The notes below the pieces were generated by a model. It searched no databases. It was not told where the DNA came from and worked only from the letters and a program-made list of their open reading frames with translations. This document shows, one piece after another, positions 52,925 through 62,188 of a DNA stretch of 64,000 bases. Numbering within the stretch: position 1 is the stretch's first letter; each line of letters begins with the position of its first letter. Both the position numbers and the translations under genes were made by a program. Origin of the DNA: Labilithrix sp. (GTDB lineage Bacteria; Myxococcota_A; Polyangia; Polyangiales; Polyangiaceae); NCBI GenBank assembly GCA_019637105.1, contig JAHBWF010000003.1:1-64000 (forward strand). Reading direction: 5' to 3'.

Positions 52925-54478
52925 TCAGACGTCCATGTTCTTCCACCGCTTGCTCACCTGGGAAAACACGATCATCCCGACGAGCGAGCAGAGGCCGACG
53001 AGCGCGAACGGGTACCAGACCTGGTACGGCCGGTACGTGTTCCAGAGCAGCTCGTTCACGACGTTCGGGTCCTGCCCGAGCTCCTTCACGAGCGTCGCGA
53101 AGGCGGCCTTGCGCTCGACGCCGGCGACCGCCTCGAGCGACGCGACGTCGCCGTCCCACGCGCGGCCCTGGACGAAGCTCGTCTTCTCGACGAGGTAGCG
53201 GAGCGAGAGCGTCGCCTTCTCGCCGTACGTCCCGTAGAGCGCGCCGACGATCTTCGCGCCGAGCGCCGGGCCGATGGCGACCGGGATGTTCACGTACCCC
53301 AGGTAGAGCGCCTTCTTCCCCGGCGGCGCGATCAGCGCGAAGTACTCCGTCTTCTTCGGCCCCGTGAGCATCTCGCCGAGCGAGAAGAGGAGGATGCCGA
53401 GGAACACGGTGTAGACGCTCGGAGAGGTGCCGTAGACGAGCGTGCCGATCGTCGCGATGAGGATGCCGATCGTCATCGAGCGGAGCACGGGCAGCTTGCG
53501 GACGAGGAACGACATCGGGACGACGAAGAGGACGATCAGGACGGCGTTCAGGTTGAGCGCGTTCTCCTGCTTGAGCTGCACCCCGCGCGCGGTCTCTTGC
53601 ACCCACGCCGCGGGCAGCCAGCCGTTCGACGCGACGAAGCGGCTCGAGTCGACCCAGTCGGCGTAGAAGTTCGGCATGAAGTCCCACAGCTGGTAGAGCA
53701 TCATCCAGAAGCCGCTGAAGATCGCGATCACCGCGAAGAGCTTCGGGTCGAAGAAGTTGACCAGCGTGTCCTTCGCCACCTTCAGGGCGTTCGACGTCTT
53801 GTCCGCGCCCGACTCGACGCTCGGGTACGTCAGGAGCATCAGGTAGTTCAGCGACGTGATGGCCGCCGAGCCGTAGAAGACGTACTTCCACCCCATCATG
53901 TGCATGAAGCCCGCGAACGGCGGGCCGATCGCCGCGCCGACGTTCACGAGCCAGTAGAAGAGCCCCCAGCCCACGCTCGAGTTCTTCTTCGACATCGACT
54001 GCGCGAGCGTGCCCTGCAGCCCCGGCTTGAAGAGCGCGGTCCCGAGCGCGAGGAGCATGACGGCGAAGAAGAAGCCCCAGAAGCTCCTCATGTTCGCCAT
54101 CAGCGTGAACGCGAGGATGTTGATCGTCACCGACAGCGCGATCGTCTTCTTGTAGCCGTAGCGATCGGCGAAGCCGCCGCTGAGCACCGGGACGCCGGAT
54201 CCGACGATGAACCACCACGCGTAGATCGTCCCCTTGTCGGCCTGGCTGAAGTGCAGGCCGCCGGGCTCGTCCGCCTGCGCGATGTAGATCGGCATCACGA
54301 CGCGGACGCCGTAGTACGCGAGGCGCTCCCACATCTCGATGACGCAGCCCATCCAGAAGGAGCGGGGGAACGTCTTCACCGTCTGGAGGAACCCGAGCTT
54401 CGGCTCCGTGCCCTCGGGCGGCGGCGTGTTGCCGGACGAGCTCTTCGACGCGGGGTCCGAGGTGGCGACGGCGGTCAT
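52925..54478 (-). CDS. POT-family (proton-dependent peptide) MFS transporter
   Basis: The 517-aa protein has about 12-14 membrane segments. The first helix carries IEMWERLAYYGVR, close to the ExxERFxYYG proton-coupling signature of POT/PTR transporters. GGFADRYGYKKTI is the MFS motif A between helices 2 and 3. The family imports di- and tripeptides with protons. ATG 54478 gives an N-terminal soluble tail of about 30 residues. Confidence 0.8.
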   Translation of the reverse strand: MTAVATSDPASKSSSGNTPPPEGTEPKLGFLQTVKTFPRSFWMGCVIEMWERLAYYGVRVVMPIYIAQADEPGGLHFSQADKGTIYAWWFIVGSGVPVLSGGFADRYGYKKTIALSVTINILAFTLMANMRSFWGFFFAVMLLALGTALFKPGLQGTLAQSMSKKNSSVGWGLFYWLVNVGAAIGPPFAGFMHMMGWKYVFYGSAAITSLNYLMLLTYPSVESGADKTSNALKVAKDTLVNFFDPKLFAVIAIFSGFWMMLYQLWDFMPNFYADWVDSSRFVASNGWLPAAWVQETARGVQLKQENALNLNAVLIVLFVVPMSFLVRKLPVLRSMTIGILIATIGTLVYGTSPSVYTVFLGILLFSLGEMLTGPKKTEYFALIAPPGKKALYLGYVNIPVAIGPALGAKIVGALYGTYGEKATLSLRYLVEKTSFVQGRAWDGDVASLEAVAGVERKAAFATLVKELGQDPNVVNELLWNTYRPYQVWYPFALVGLCSLVGMIVFSQVSKRWKNMDV

Positions 54479-54574
54479 GGGGGCTCGCGGTCTAGCATCG
54501 CGGTCGGCGGGCGACGAGCGCGACGCGCCCCCCGCTTTGTTGGCCCTTTTCTCTCGGTCGTGCACGTTCCGGCC

Positions 54575-56248
54575 ATGCGGCCCACCCATCTCTGCCTCCT
54601 CGTGGCTCTCGGCGCGCTCACGGGGAGCGCCGGGTGCAAGAAGGGCGAGGATCCGCCCGCCGCGGCGAGGATCGCGTCGGCGACCCTCGCGAACGAGGCG
54701 CCCGCGGTCACGATCTCGAAGACGGCGAAGATCGCCGCCATCGGCATGCACACGGGCGTCTACGCCCAGCCGAACACGACGAAGAAGATCGGCTACCTCC
54801 GGCTCGGCGCGATCGTGCCCCGCTCGGACGCCCCGGTCGGCACCGACGGCTGCCCCGGCGGCTGGTACGGGGTGGCGCCGCAGGGCTTCGTCTGCAACGG
54901 CAAGTACGCGACGCTCGAGCTCGACGCCCCCATCGTCCGCGCGGCGAACGTGCGCCCCGACACGAACAAGCCGCTCCCCTACGCGTACGGCTTCATGCGC
55001 TCGGTCTCTCCGCTCTACCTGCGCGTCCCGTCGCGCGCGGAGCAGGAGCGCCAGGAGTACAAGCTCGCGAACCACTTCCGCTGGTTCGAAAACCACATCG
55101 ACGAGCAGAAGGTCGACAAGGGCGCCAACGACTTCGCGCGGGAGCTCGTCCCCGACGCCGCGGCGGTGCCGCCCTCGGACCAGACGCCCGACGGCGTCCT
55201 CCTCGGCGGCAAGACGAACAACGACCCGCCGCCGTTCTGGATCGAGAACGGCAACCGCTCGATCCCGAACGTCACCGGCTTCGAGATCCAGCCGCAGTCG
55301 TTCTTCGCCAACCGCATCAAGCGCCACACCGGCGTCGCCTTCATCGGCGCGTTCGACGCGGGGCCGAGCCTCGACAACCGGCGCTTCGCCGTGACCGTCG
55401 ACATGCGTCTCTTGCCGATCGACAAGGTGAAGCCGGAGGTCGCCTCGCCCTTCCACGGGGTCGAGCTCACGGAGGACATGAAGCTCCCCGTCGCCTTCGC
55501 GCGGCCGTGCGACCCGAAGAAGCGCGGCGCCCCGCTCAAGGACTGCCGCCCCGTCTTCCACCTGGAGGACGGGCGGATGCGGCGCGACGAGAACGTGCTG
55601 CCGTCGCGCGCGTTCCTCCAGCTGACGGGCGTGCGCAAGGTCGTGAACGAGATCCCTTACCTCGAGACGAAGCCCGGCTACTGGGTCCGCGCGAAGGACG
55701 TCGGCGTCGCCATCACCCCGCACCGCTGGCCGGGCGCCGCCGAGCGCGGCGAGAGGTGGATCGACGTGGCGATCGAGGACGAGACGCTCACGCTCTGGGA
55801 AGGAAAGAAGCCGGTCTTCGTCACGCTCGTCTCCGCCGGGCAGGACGGGCTCAAGGACCCGAAGACGACGAAGGCGACCGTCCGCGGGTTCTTCCGCCTG
55901 AAGAGCAAGCACATCACCGCGACGATGGACTCGAGCGAGCGCTCGAGCCAGTCGGGGGGCGCCGCGCCCAACCCGTCGGCGGGCGAGTCGCAGGACCCCG
56001 ACGACAAGCACGACACGTCGTTCGAGCTCCGCGACGTCCCCTACGTGCAGTATTTCCACGAGGGCTACGCCATCCACGCCGCCTACTGGCACGATCGCTT
56101 CGGCATCCAGCGGAGCCACGGCTGCATCAACCTCGCGCCGATCGACGCGATGCGCGTCTTCCGCTTCACCGATCCGCCCGTGCCGGAGGGCTGGCACGGG
56201 ATCCAGATCGAGCCCAACAAGGGCACCGTCGTCGTCGTGCACCCGTAG
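54575..56248 (+). CDS. Lipoprotein L,D-transpeptidase (YkuD-like)
   Basis: The 557-aa protein has lipobox GSAGC and a large N-terminal region with an SH3-like part (GYLRLGAIVPRSD ... GGWYGVAPQGFVCNGKYATLEL). A C-terminal catalytic domain has YAIHAAYWHDRFGIQRSHGCINLAPIDAMRVF, the HxxxxxxxxxSHGC signature with catalytic Cys. It would cross-link peptidoglycan or attach proteins to it in the periplasm. It diverges from the POT gene with ~96 bp between starts. Confidence 0.85.
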   Translation: MRPTHLCLLVALGALTGSAGCKKGEDPPAAARIASATLANEAPAVTISKTAKIAAIGMHTGVYAQPNTTKKIGYLRLGAIVPRSDAPVGTDGCPGGWYGVAPQGFVCNGKYATLELDAPIVRAANVRPDTNKPLPYAYGFMRSVSPLYLRVPSRAEQERQEYKLANHFRWFENHIDEQKVDKGANDFARELVPDAAAVPPSDQTPDGVLLGGKTNNDPPPFWIENGNRSIPNVTGFEIQPQSFFANRIKRHTGVAFIGAFDAGPSLDNRRFAVTVDMRLLPIDKVKPEVASPFHGVELTEDMKLPVAFARPCDPKKRGAPLKDCRPVFHLEDGRMRRDENVLPSRAFLQLTGVRKVVNEIPYLETKPGYWVRAKDVGVAITPHRWPGAAERGERWIDVAIEDETLTLWEGKKPVFVTLVSAGQDGLKDPKTTKATVRGFFRLKSKHITATMDSSERSSQSGGAAPNPSAGESQDPDDKHDTSFELRDVPYVQYFHEGYAIHAAYWHDRFGIQRSHGCINLAPIDAMRVFRFTDPPVPEGWHGIQIEPNKGTVVVVHP

Positions 56249-56490
56249 CGCGGGCGGCCGCGCGGGCGGCGCGATGGCCCGGGCCTTCACTTCGGCGCCG
56301 TGAAGTGCAGCGCGCGGTGCGCTCGAAGTGCATCGCGTTGCACTCGTGCGCCGAAGCCCGCCACAAATCGTCGTGATCTTCAGCCGCCGGTCGTTGGCCC
56401 GCGCGCTGCAATACCGGTCGTCCACGAGGCCGCGAGTCGCTCTCTCCAGTCCCACCGACACGGGACCGAGAGCGAGGCCTCGAAAAGCTT

Positions 56491-56790
56491 GGCGCGATCG
56501 GTTTCTTGCAGGCGCCCGATCGCGTCAGGGGACCGCGACGAATGGTTCGTCGCGGTCACGATCTTCCGAGTGCCCTGGCGCAGCGCGCCGGGCGCTCCAG
56601 GCTTGGCGCGATCGGTTTCTTGCAGGCGCCCGATCGCGTCAGGGGGACCGCGACGAATGGTTCGTCGCGGTCACGATCTTCCGAGCGCCCTGGCGCGACG
56701 CGCCGGGCGCTCCCGTCTTGTCGCGATCGGTTTCTTGCAGGCGCCCGATCGCGCCGAGGGGCTGCGGCGAATCGGTTCGTCGCGGCCCTA
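56491..56790. repeat. Structured tandem repeats with 114-115-bp period
   Basis: Copies start at 56491, 56605 and 56720; the third is partial and diverges after about 70 bp. Each copy has two hairpins: CGCGATCGG...CCGATCGCG around TTTCTTGCAGGCG-like sequence, and CCGCGACGAA-TGG-TTCGTCGCGG. The block lies in the 760-bp gap between the L,D-transpeptidase and the TonB-C-like gene, which otherwise shows nothing coding. Confidence 0.85.
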
Positions 56791-57012
56791 CTTTTTTTGT
56801 CCACGCGGGTCGGCCGGGTGGCGCCCGCCTGCCAGGGGTTGCGTTGCGCGCAACCGGATCCTCGGAGCCCCAACCCCTCGCTCCGATCGCGCCGGCTCGC
56901 CGGACGACCAGCGAGGTTTTCACGGCGAATTTCGGACCGAGAGGCCACCCGGCGGGATCCCCGCCGATCCAGGGAGAGAACGGCGCGCCGCTTGCACCAT
57001 GACTCCGTCGTC

Positions 57013-57531
57013 ATGAGCTTCACGAGCGACTACAGCCGTGACCGGACCTCGGAAGCCCCGCTCTCGATGGACCTGTCCGACCCGATGGGCCTCCCGCCCC
57101 CGCCGCGCGGCGGGCTCGCCGGCCTCGCGGACCTCGCCCAGAAGCTCGGGATCCCGCGGTCGTGGGTCGGGATGAGCGGATACCTCGTCCCCGGCATCTT
57201 CCTCGGGCTCGTCCTCATCCTCGCGCTCAGCATCGGACGGAGCAGTGAAGCCGCGGCCGCGACCGGCCCGAACGCCGTGACCGACAACGTGGTGCGCCTG
57301 CACGCGCAGGAGATCGGCGAGTCCTGCTGGCAGGGCTACGACAAGCTCGGTCCGGCGCGGCTCACGGTCGCTCTCGAGGTCGGCATCGACGGGAAGATCC
57401 GCTACGCGGCGGCGTCCGGAGAGACCGCCGCGATGCGCAGCTGCGTCGAGCAGCACGTCAACGCGTGGGAGTTCCTCCCGCAGCAGCAGGCGCAGACGAT
57501 GGCGCTCCCGTTCGAGGTCGACCGGCGCTGA
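57013..57531 (+). CDS. Membrane-anchored TonB-C/AgmX-like protein
   Basis: The 172-aa protein has one membrane helix (MSGYLVPGIFLGLVLILALSIG) after a ~55-residue cytoplasmic part, and a periplasmic domain. ESCWQGYDKLGPARLTVALEVGIDGKIRYAAASGETAAMRSCVEQHVNAWEFLP is the pattern of the myxobacterial AgmX/PglI C-terminal (TonB-like) domain, with two Cys that probably pair. A role in envelope-spanning machinery is likely by family; the partner is unknown. Confidence 0.65.
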   Translation: MSFTSDYSRDRTSEAPLSMDLSDPMGLPPPPRGGLAGLADLAQKLGIPRSWVGMSGYLVPGIFLGLVLILALSIGRSSEAAAATGPNAVTDNVVRLHAQEIGESCWQGYDKLGPARLTVALEVGIDGKIRYAAASGETAAMRSCVEQHVNAWEFLPQQQAQTMALPFEVDRR

Positions 57532-57639
57532 GCGAGCGCGAGCGTCAGCCGAAGGTCACGCTCGACGACGCGCCGTGAGCCGGCCGGCGCCGTCCGTGGC
57601 CCTTCCCATCGCCCGGCGCGTTGGGTAGCTTCCCCGGCC

Positions 57640-58158
57640 ATGCCGAACCCCACTGCGCTCCTCGAGACGTCGCTCGGTAACATCACCATCGAGCTCTTCG
57701 CCGACAAGATGCCCATCACCGCGGGCAACTTCGTGAAGCTCGCGAAGAGCGGCTTCTACGACGGACTCCACTTCCACCGCGTCATCAACGGCTTCATGCT
57801 CCAGTTCGGCTGTCCTCACAGCAAGGACCCGAACAGCCGCCGCGCCGGCACGGGCGACGGCCCCGACGGACCGATCAAGGACGAGCACCCGCCGGACGCG
57901 AAGCTCTCGAACGAGCCCGGGACCCTCTCGATGGCGAACACCGGTCAGCCGAACAGCGGCTCGTGCCAGTTCTTCATCAACACGGTGCACAACTCCTACC
58001 TCGACTGGTTCACCCCCGGGAACTCGAAGCACCCGGTCTTCGGGAAGGTCATCGACGGCATGGACGTCGTGCACAAGATCGAGAAGACGAAGACCGATCC
58101 GAACGACCGCCCGGTCACGCCCGTCCGGATGAACAAGGTCACCGTCACCGAGACCTGA
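57640..58158 (+). CDS. Peptidyl-prolyl cis-trans isomerase, cyclophilin type
   Basis: The 172-aa protein is a complete cyclophilin: [70 protein letters not shown] and [11 protein letters not shown], with the catalytic Arg in FHRVI. It lacks a signal peptide, so it acts in the cytoplasm. Confidence 0.95.
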   Translation: MPNPTALLETSLGNITIELFADKMPITAGNFVKLAKSGFYDGLHFHRVINGFMLQFGCPHSKDPNSRRAGTGDGPDGPIKDEHPPDAKLSNEPGTLSMANTGQPNSGSCQFFINTVHNSYLDWFTPGNSKHPVFGKVIDGMDVVHKIEKTKTDPNDRPVTPVRMNKVTVTET

Positions 58159-58379
58159 GCGACGGGCGCCTCCGCGAACGACGAGGCCGACATCGATCAC
58201 GCCGCCCCGACGCGGCGCGTTCGGCGTCGGCCTCTCGCCGTTTGTCGTCGCGCGCGCGACGGGAAGCCTGGACAACGTGAATCGGGCGCCTCATCTTGCC
58301 GTCCATCTCGCGTTCGTGACCGGGTCGGGAGCCTGCGGAACGAATCGTCGTGAACACGGCGCCCCGGCGCCGCGGACGG

Positions 58380-58426
58380 CCGGAGGCCGGCGCCGCGGGA
58401 CCAACCGGAGGCCGGCGCCGTGGGAC
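58380..58426. repeat. Two 22-bp GC-rich direct repeats before the TROVE/VWA gene
   Basis: CCGGAGGCCGGCGCCG(C/T)GGGAC occurs at 58380-58401 and 58405-58426, just upstream of the ribosome site of the VWA gene. Further GGCGCC words at 58348-58362 allow stable stems, so the leader may be structured. Confidence 0.6.
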
Positions 58427-58446
58427 ACCTCGACGAGGGACACCCC

Positions 58447-60225
58447 ATGACCAACACCACGACCCCGCATCCCTCCCTCCTCGCCGAGGCGCAGAAGGGG
58501 CCGGCCGAGAAGCTGCTCGACCTGGTCCTCGGCTCGTCGGCGCACCTCTGGCACAACCGGCCCGGGCTCGACGTCGGCGGCATCTGGCACGCGAAGCGCG
58601 GCGCCAAGAAGGACGTCGCCGCGCGCGCGACGCCGGTGAAGCCCGGGCTCTTCGTCCCGGCCGCCGAGCGGCTGTACGCGCAGCTGCTCGACATCTACGA
58701 GCTGAACGCCGAGCTCATGGCGCGCTTCGCGAGCTACGCGCTGACGCAGACCGAGTGGCGCGACCTCAAGGTCGCGTGCGCGGCGCTGATGCTCGTGCAG
58801 CCGCACGCCGGACAGCCGATCAAGGACGAGGGCGGCTCCGTCGCCTTCCACGACGACGACTACCGCGCCGTCGGCGAGGCGATGGCGCTCTTCTACGAGA
58901 AGAAGAGCACCAAGATGCTCACGCCGAAGGCGGTCCTCCGCATCGCGGAGCTCCTCGAGGCCCCGGCGATCGCCGAGCTGAACCGCGTCGCCGGCTTCTC
59001 GGACCCCGGCTCGAAGAAGCCGCAGCTCGGCCGCTGGAAGCGCGCCGCGACGCGGTGGCTCGCGCTGCGCGAGGAGAACCTGCCGATGCTCCAGGGCCTC
59101 GTGAAGGCGGGGTACAAGGAGACCATCAAGAACATCGCGCGCAAGGCCGGCTACAAGCCGGAGAGCCCGGCGTTCTTCGAGATCCTCGGCTGGAAGCAGA
59201 AGCAGGCCGCCGGCGGCCACCGGCAGGTCGGTCTGTCCAACCTCACGCTGCAGAAGCGCGAGCGCTTCGACGGCCTGTCCGAGGCGGAGATCTGCGAGGC
59301 GATCGTCACGCAGAAGCTCTCGCACAAGGACGTCGTCGGCCGGCTGCCGAAGGACGTGGGGCTCACGCCGGCCATCATGGTGGCGCTGCTCCCCTCGCTC
59401 TCCGACCGTGACCTCCGCATGCTGACGCCCACGCTCGAGGAGCTGGGGCTCATGACCGAGCCCGAGATCCGCCGGCGCTGGGAGAAGGCGATCGCCGAGG
59501 CCACCGACCAGCGCGCGCTCAACATCGCGAAGAACGTCCGGAGCAAGGAGCTCCGGACGAAGCTCGAAGAGGCGAGCGACAACGCCGCGAAGAAGGCCGT
59601 GGCGGAGGCGGCGGCCGAGCGGCCCGTCGACGTCATGTTCCTCATCGACAAGTCCGGCTCGATGGAAGGCGCGATCGACAAGTCGAAGGAGGCGCTGTCG
59701 CGCATCCTCGCGGGCTTCCCCGCGGAGCACGTGCACATCGCGAGCTTCGACACGACCGGGACGGTCCTCAAGCCCAAGGCGCCCACCCGCGCGGCCGTGC
59801 AGCACATGCTCGGCGGCATCAAGGCGGGAGGCGGCACCGTCCACGCCGCGGCGCTCCGCGCCCTCCACCAGGCGGGCGTGCGCGTCGCGGCGACGCACGC
59901 GCTGATCGTCATCGTCGTCGGCGACGAAGCCGGCGAGGACGGCGGACAGCTCGCGCGCGCGTTCAAGGACTACGGCTACGACGTCGCGGCGATCGCGATG
60001 CTCGTGAACGTCTCGACCACGCGCGGAACGACCGTCCAGTCGTGCGCGCGCGCGCTCGGCGTGCCGTACAGCGAAGTGCAGATCGACCAGTTCGAGGACC
60101 CCTACCAGGTGCCTCGCGTTCTCCGCGCGCTGCTCGAAGCCCCGAAGCTGGGGCCCGGCGTCGCCGCGCAGAGCGGCTGGCTCGAGCGCGTCCTCGCGAC
60201 GCCGATCCTCACGCTGCCTTCGTAG
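58447..60225 (+). CDS. TROVE/Ro60-like VWA protein
   Basis: ATG 58447 follows GAGGGA. The 592-aa protein has a helical-repeat N-terminal part (about 1-385) and a C-terminal VWA domain with intact MIDAS (LIDKSGSM; Asp401, Ser403, Ser405). The segment LTPAIMVALLPSLSDRDLRMLTPTLEELGLMTEPEIRRR just before the VWA matches in order the Ro60 pattern (P.taLLRNL..m......... L.d...l). In Ro60 a HEAT-like TROVE ring binds misfolded and Y RNAs and packs against a VWA domain. The match is remote. It heads a plus-strand series with JAMM, Ubl-like and E1-like genes. Confidence 0.7.
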   Translation: MTNTTTPHPSLLAEAQKGPAEKLLDLVLGSSAHLWHNRPGLDVGGIWHAKRGAKKDVAARATPVKPGLFVPAAERLYAQLLDIYELNAELMARFASYALTQTEWRDLKVACAALMLVQPHAGQPIKDEGGSVAFHDDDYRAVGEAMALFYEKKSTKMLTPKAVLRIAELLEAPAIAELNRVAGFSDPGSKKPQLGRWKRAATRWLALREENLPMLQGLVKAGYKETIKNIARKAGYKPESPAFFEILGWKQKQAAGGHRQVGLSNLTLQKRERFDGLSEAEICEAIVTQKLSHKDVVGRLPKDVGLTPAIMVALLPSLSDRDLRMLTPTLEELGLMTEPEIRRRWEKAIAEATDQRALNIAKNVRSKELRTKLEEASDNAAKKAVAEAAAERPVDVMFLIDKSGSMEGAIDKSKEALSRILAGFPAEHVHIASFDTTGTVLKPKAPTRAAVQHMLGGIKAGGGTVHAAALRALHQAGVRVAATHALIVIVVGDEAGEDGGQLARAFKDYGYDVAAIAMLVNVSTTRGTTVQSCARALGVPYSEVQIDQFEDPYQVPRVLRALLEAPKLGPGVAAQSGWLERVLATPILTLPS

Positions 60226-60256
60226 ACCACCACCCCAACCCCGAGGGCTCCGGTTC

Positions 60257-61276
60257 ATGGACTACACGAAGTTCCTCGGGAAGAAGGAAGAGGCCGTCCT
60301 CGCGTACCTCGGGGGTCCCTTCGCCTACGGCAGGGACCGCCGGCTCCGCGTGGGCGAGCCTCGGCCTTCGCTCGGCTTCCATCGGTTCGAGATCGAAGGC
60401 CGCGCGGCCCGCGCGATCGGCCCCGCGGAGTCGCCCGACACGGGCGGCCTCCCGCGCGTGCGCGGGCATCACGTGCGCGGTTGGATCACGTGCGCGAGCG
60501 GCGCGAGCCCGGGACGCGCCGCGAGCCCGCGTCACGGCCGCCGCGAGGGCGACCCCGCGGCGCGGTCGCGCGTCGAGATCGTCCGGCTCCTGCCGGACGA
60601 GCAGCCGGCGCCGTTTTCGATCGTCCGCGCGCGTCGCTGGCACTCGGGCGATCTCGTCTTCGAGTCGCTCGACTTCGACGGCGAGGTCGAGGAGGCCGCG
60701 CGCCTCCGGCTCGAGAAGCTCGAGCCCCTCGGCGAGATGAAGGGCGTCCCCGCCTCGCTCCGCCTGGCGTACGGCGTGGCGCTCACGACGGCGATCGCCG
60801 CTCGGATGGGCGTCGCGCTCTCCGTTCGTGAAGCGGCCGCGGCCGGGCCGCGCGTCGCCGACGAGGGCGAGGACGCGGCGCGCGCGTTCGTCGGCGCCCT
60901 CGCCGCCCGGCGCGCCGAGGACGCGGAGCAGGCGCGCTCGCGCGCCCTCGCCCTCGATCGGGGCGCGCGCGAGCCCGTCGCCGCGCGCCGCCGCGGCGCC
61001 CCGACGCTCGACGACGCGCACCTCCGCGCCGCGCTCGCGCTCGACGGCGTCGACGCCCGGCTGCTCTCGTCGCGCCAGCTCGGCGGCGGCAACCTCGAGG
61101 TCGCGTGGGAGTTCATGGGAGAGCGCTTCATCAGCGTGATCGACGCCCTCACGCTCCAGGTCTTCGACTCGGGCGTCTGCCTCGCCGGCGCCGACGAGCT
61201 CGTCACGCTCGACAGCCTGCCCGGCGTCATCCGCGAGGCGATCCAGACCGACGCGCTCGTCATCACGCGTCGCTGA
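60257..61276 (+). CDS. Unknown protein of the Ub-like cluster (possible E2-like)
   Basis: The 339-aa protein starts 31 bp after the VWA gene. It has an N-terminal domain (about 1-150, GKKEEAVLAYLGGPFAYGRDRRLRV), an Ala/Arg-rich middle and a C-terminal alpha/beta piece: GGNLEVAWEFMGERFISVIDALTLQVFDSGVCLAGADELVTLDSLPGVIREAI. The single Cys308 in GVCL followed by a helix recalls the GxvCL...active-site region of E2 enzymes, but there is no HPN motif and the similarity may be chance. I do not recognise the family. Confidence 0.6.
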   Translation: MDYTKFLGKKEEAVLAYLGGPFAYGRDRRLRVGEPRPSLGFHRFEIEGRAARAIGPAESPDTGGLPRVRGHHVRGWITCASGASPGRAASPRHGRREGDPAARSRVEIVRLLPDEQPAPFSIVRARRWHSGDLVFESLDFDGEVEEAARLRLEKLEPLGEMKGVPASLRLAYGVALTTAIAARMGVALSVREAAAAGPRVADEGEDAARAFVGALAARRAEDAEQARSRALALDRGAREPVAARRRGAPTLDDAHLRAALALDGVDARLLSSRQLGGGNLEVAWEFMGERFISVIDALTLQVFDSGVCLAGADELVTLDSLPGVIREAIQTDALVITRR

Positions 61277-61406
61277 GGGCCGACCCCGGGGAGCGCCGCG
61301 TCGGGACGGCCGGCGCGACGATCGCGCGCGGTCCCCCTGGACAGCGCGCGTCCCGATGACGAGGTTCTCGCGACTGCGCGCTCGAGCGCGTCGCGCGGAG
61401 GCGACC

Positions 61407-61862
61407 ATGGGATCTCACCTGCGCGAAGTCTTCTTCCTCGTCGGCGAAGGCGACGTCGTCCTCTGGTCGGACGCGTCGGAGAGCCCGGTGCGCCTGCCCG
61501 ACACGCGAGCGCGCTGGGAGGCGATCTGGTCGCGCCGCGAGCGGATCGTCGAGATCGCGCACTCGCATCCGATCGGCCCGATCGCGTTCTCGCGCGAGGA
61601 CGAGACGACGATGCGCGCGCTCGTGACGGCGCTCGGTCGGCCGGTGCTCTTCTCGGTGGTCGCGCCGGACGGGATGATCCGCCGCGTCGAGCCGGTCGAC
61701 GAGCCCGGCGCCGGTGAAGATCGGCGCGCTCGGCTCGTCGAAGACGAGCCCTGGTGGACGCGCCTCCTCCGGCTCGCGTCGGGGATGCAGGAGACGTCAC
61801 GGACCACGGACCTCGCTCGCGCGGTGGCGGCGCCGAGCGAGATCGCAACGAAGGAGCAATGA
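61407..61862 (+). CDS. JAMM/JAB (Mov34/MPN) metalloprotease-like protein
   Basis: GGAGG is 5 bp before ATG 61407. The 151-aa protein has the exact JAMM signature HSHPIGPIAFSRED: His52, His54, Ser62 and Asp65 in H-x-H-x7-S-x2-D, with a candidate Glu in the first strand (LREVFFLVGEGDVVLW). These residues bind zinc in deubiquitinases such as RPN11 and in bacterial homologues next to E1- and Ubl-like genes. Its stop codon overlaps the next start (ATGA), which ties it to the small beta-grasp candidate. Confidence 0.85.
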   Translation: MGSHLREVFFLVGEGDVVLWSDASESPVRLPDTRARWEAIWSRRERIVEIAHSHPIGPIAFSREDETTMRALVTALGRPVLFSVVAPDGMIRRVEPVDEPGAGEDRRARLVEDEPWWTRLLRLASGMQETSRTTDLARAVAAPSEIATKEQ

Positions 61863-62113
61863 ACATGGCAGTCCTCAACATCACCTACAACGGTCTGTCC
61901 GCCGACTACCCGCTGGACGTCGACCGCGCGCTGAGCGACCGCGACGTCCGTCGCATCGCCGTCGAGGTCGTCCGCTCGGGCGGCCTGCGCGGCCTGGCCG
62001 CGGCGAACCTCGGCGATCGCGCGTTCGACGACTACGTCGTCGACCGGTTCCACACGCCGCAGGGCGAGCGTCGCATCTACCTGCGCCCGAAGGTCCCCTT
62101 CGGCTGCTCGTAA
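61859..62113 (+). CDS. Small beta-grasp / ubiquitin-like candidate
   Basis: ATG 61859 overlaps the JAMM stop (ATGA); ATG 61865 is 8 bp after AAGGAG and may be used. The ~84-aa protein reads as strand-strand-helix-...-strand: VLNITYNGLSADYPLDVD, a helix (SDRDVRRIAVEVVRSG), GDRAFDDYVVDRF and a final strand RRIYLRPKVPFGCS. The order and the N-terminal YNG resemble the ubiquitin-like PRTRC protein C. It ends in Gly-Cys-Ser, not Gly-Gly, so processing or a different linkage chemistry would be needed. Fold call is from pattern only. Confidence 0.55.
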   Translation: MNMAVLNITYNGLSADYPLDVDRALSDRDVRRIAVEVVRSGGLRGLAAANLGDRAFDDYVVDRFHTPQGERRIYLRPKVPFGCS

Positions 62114-62188
62114 CCACGAAGGCGTGGAGGGCGTACCTTCGCCCTCCCCCTTCCTCCTCCTCTCACCGTCGTCCCTCGAGGTGCCTTG

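Noticed and set aside
56328-57002. Repeat-containing open frames across the 114-bp repeats as a repeat protein
   Set aside because: The second interval is 115 bp, so the reading frame of the repeat shifts between copies. Composition is Arg-rich and no ribosome site or signal is present.
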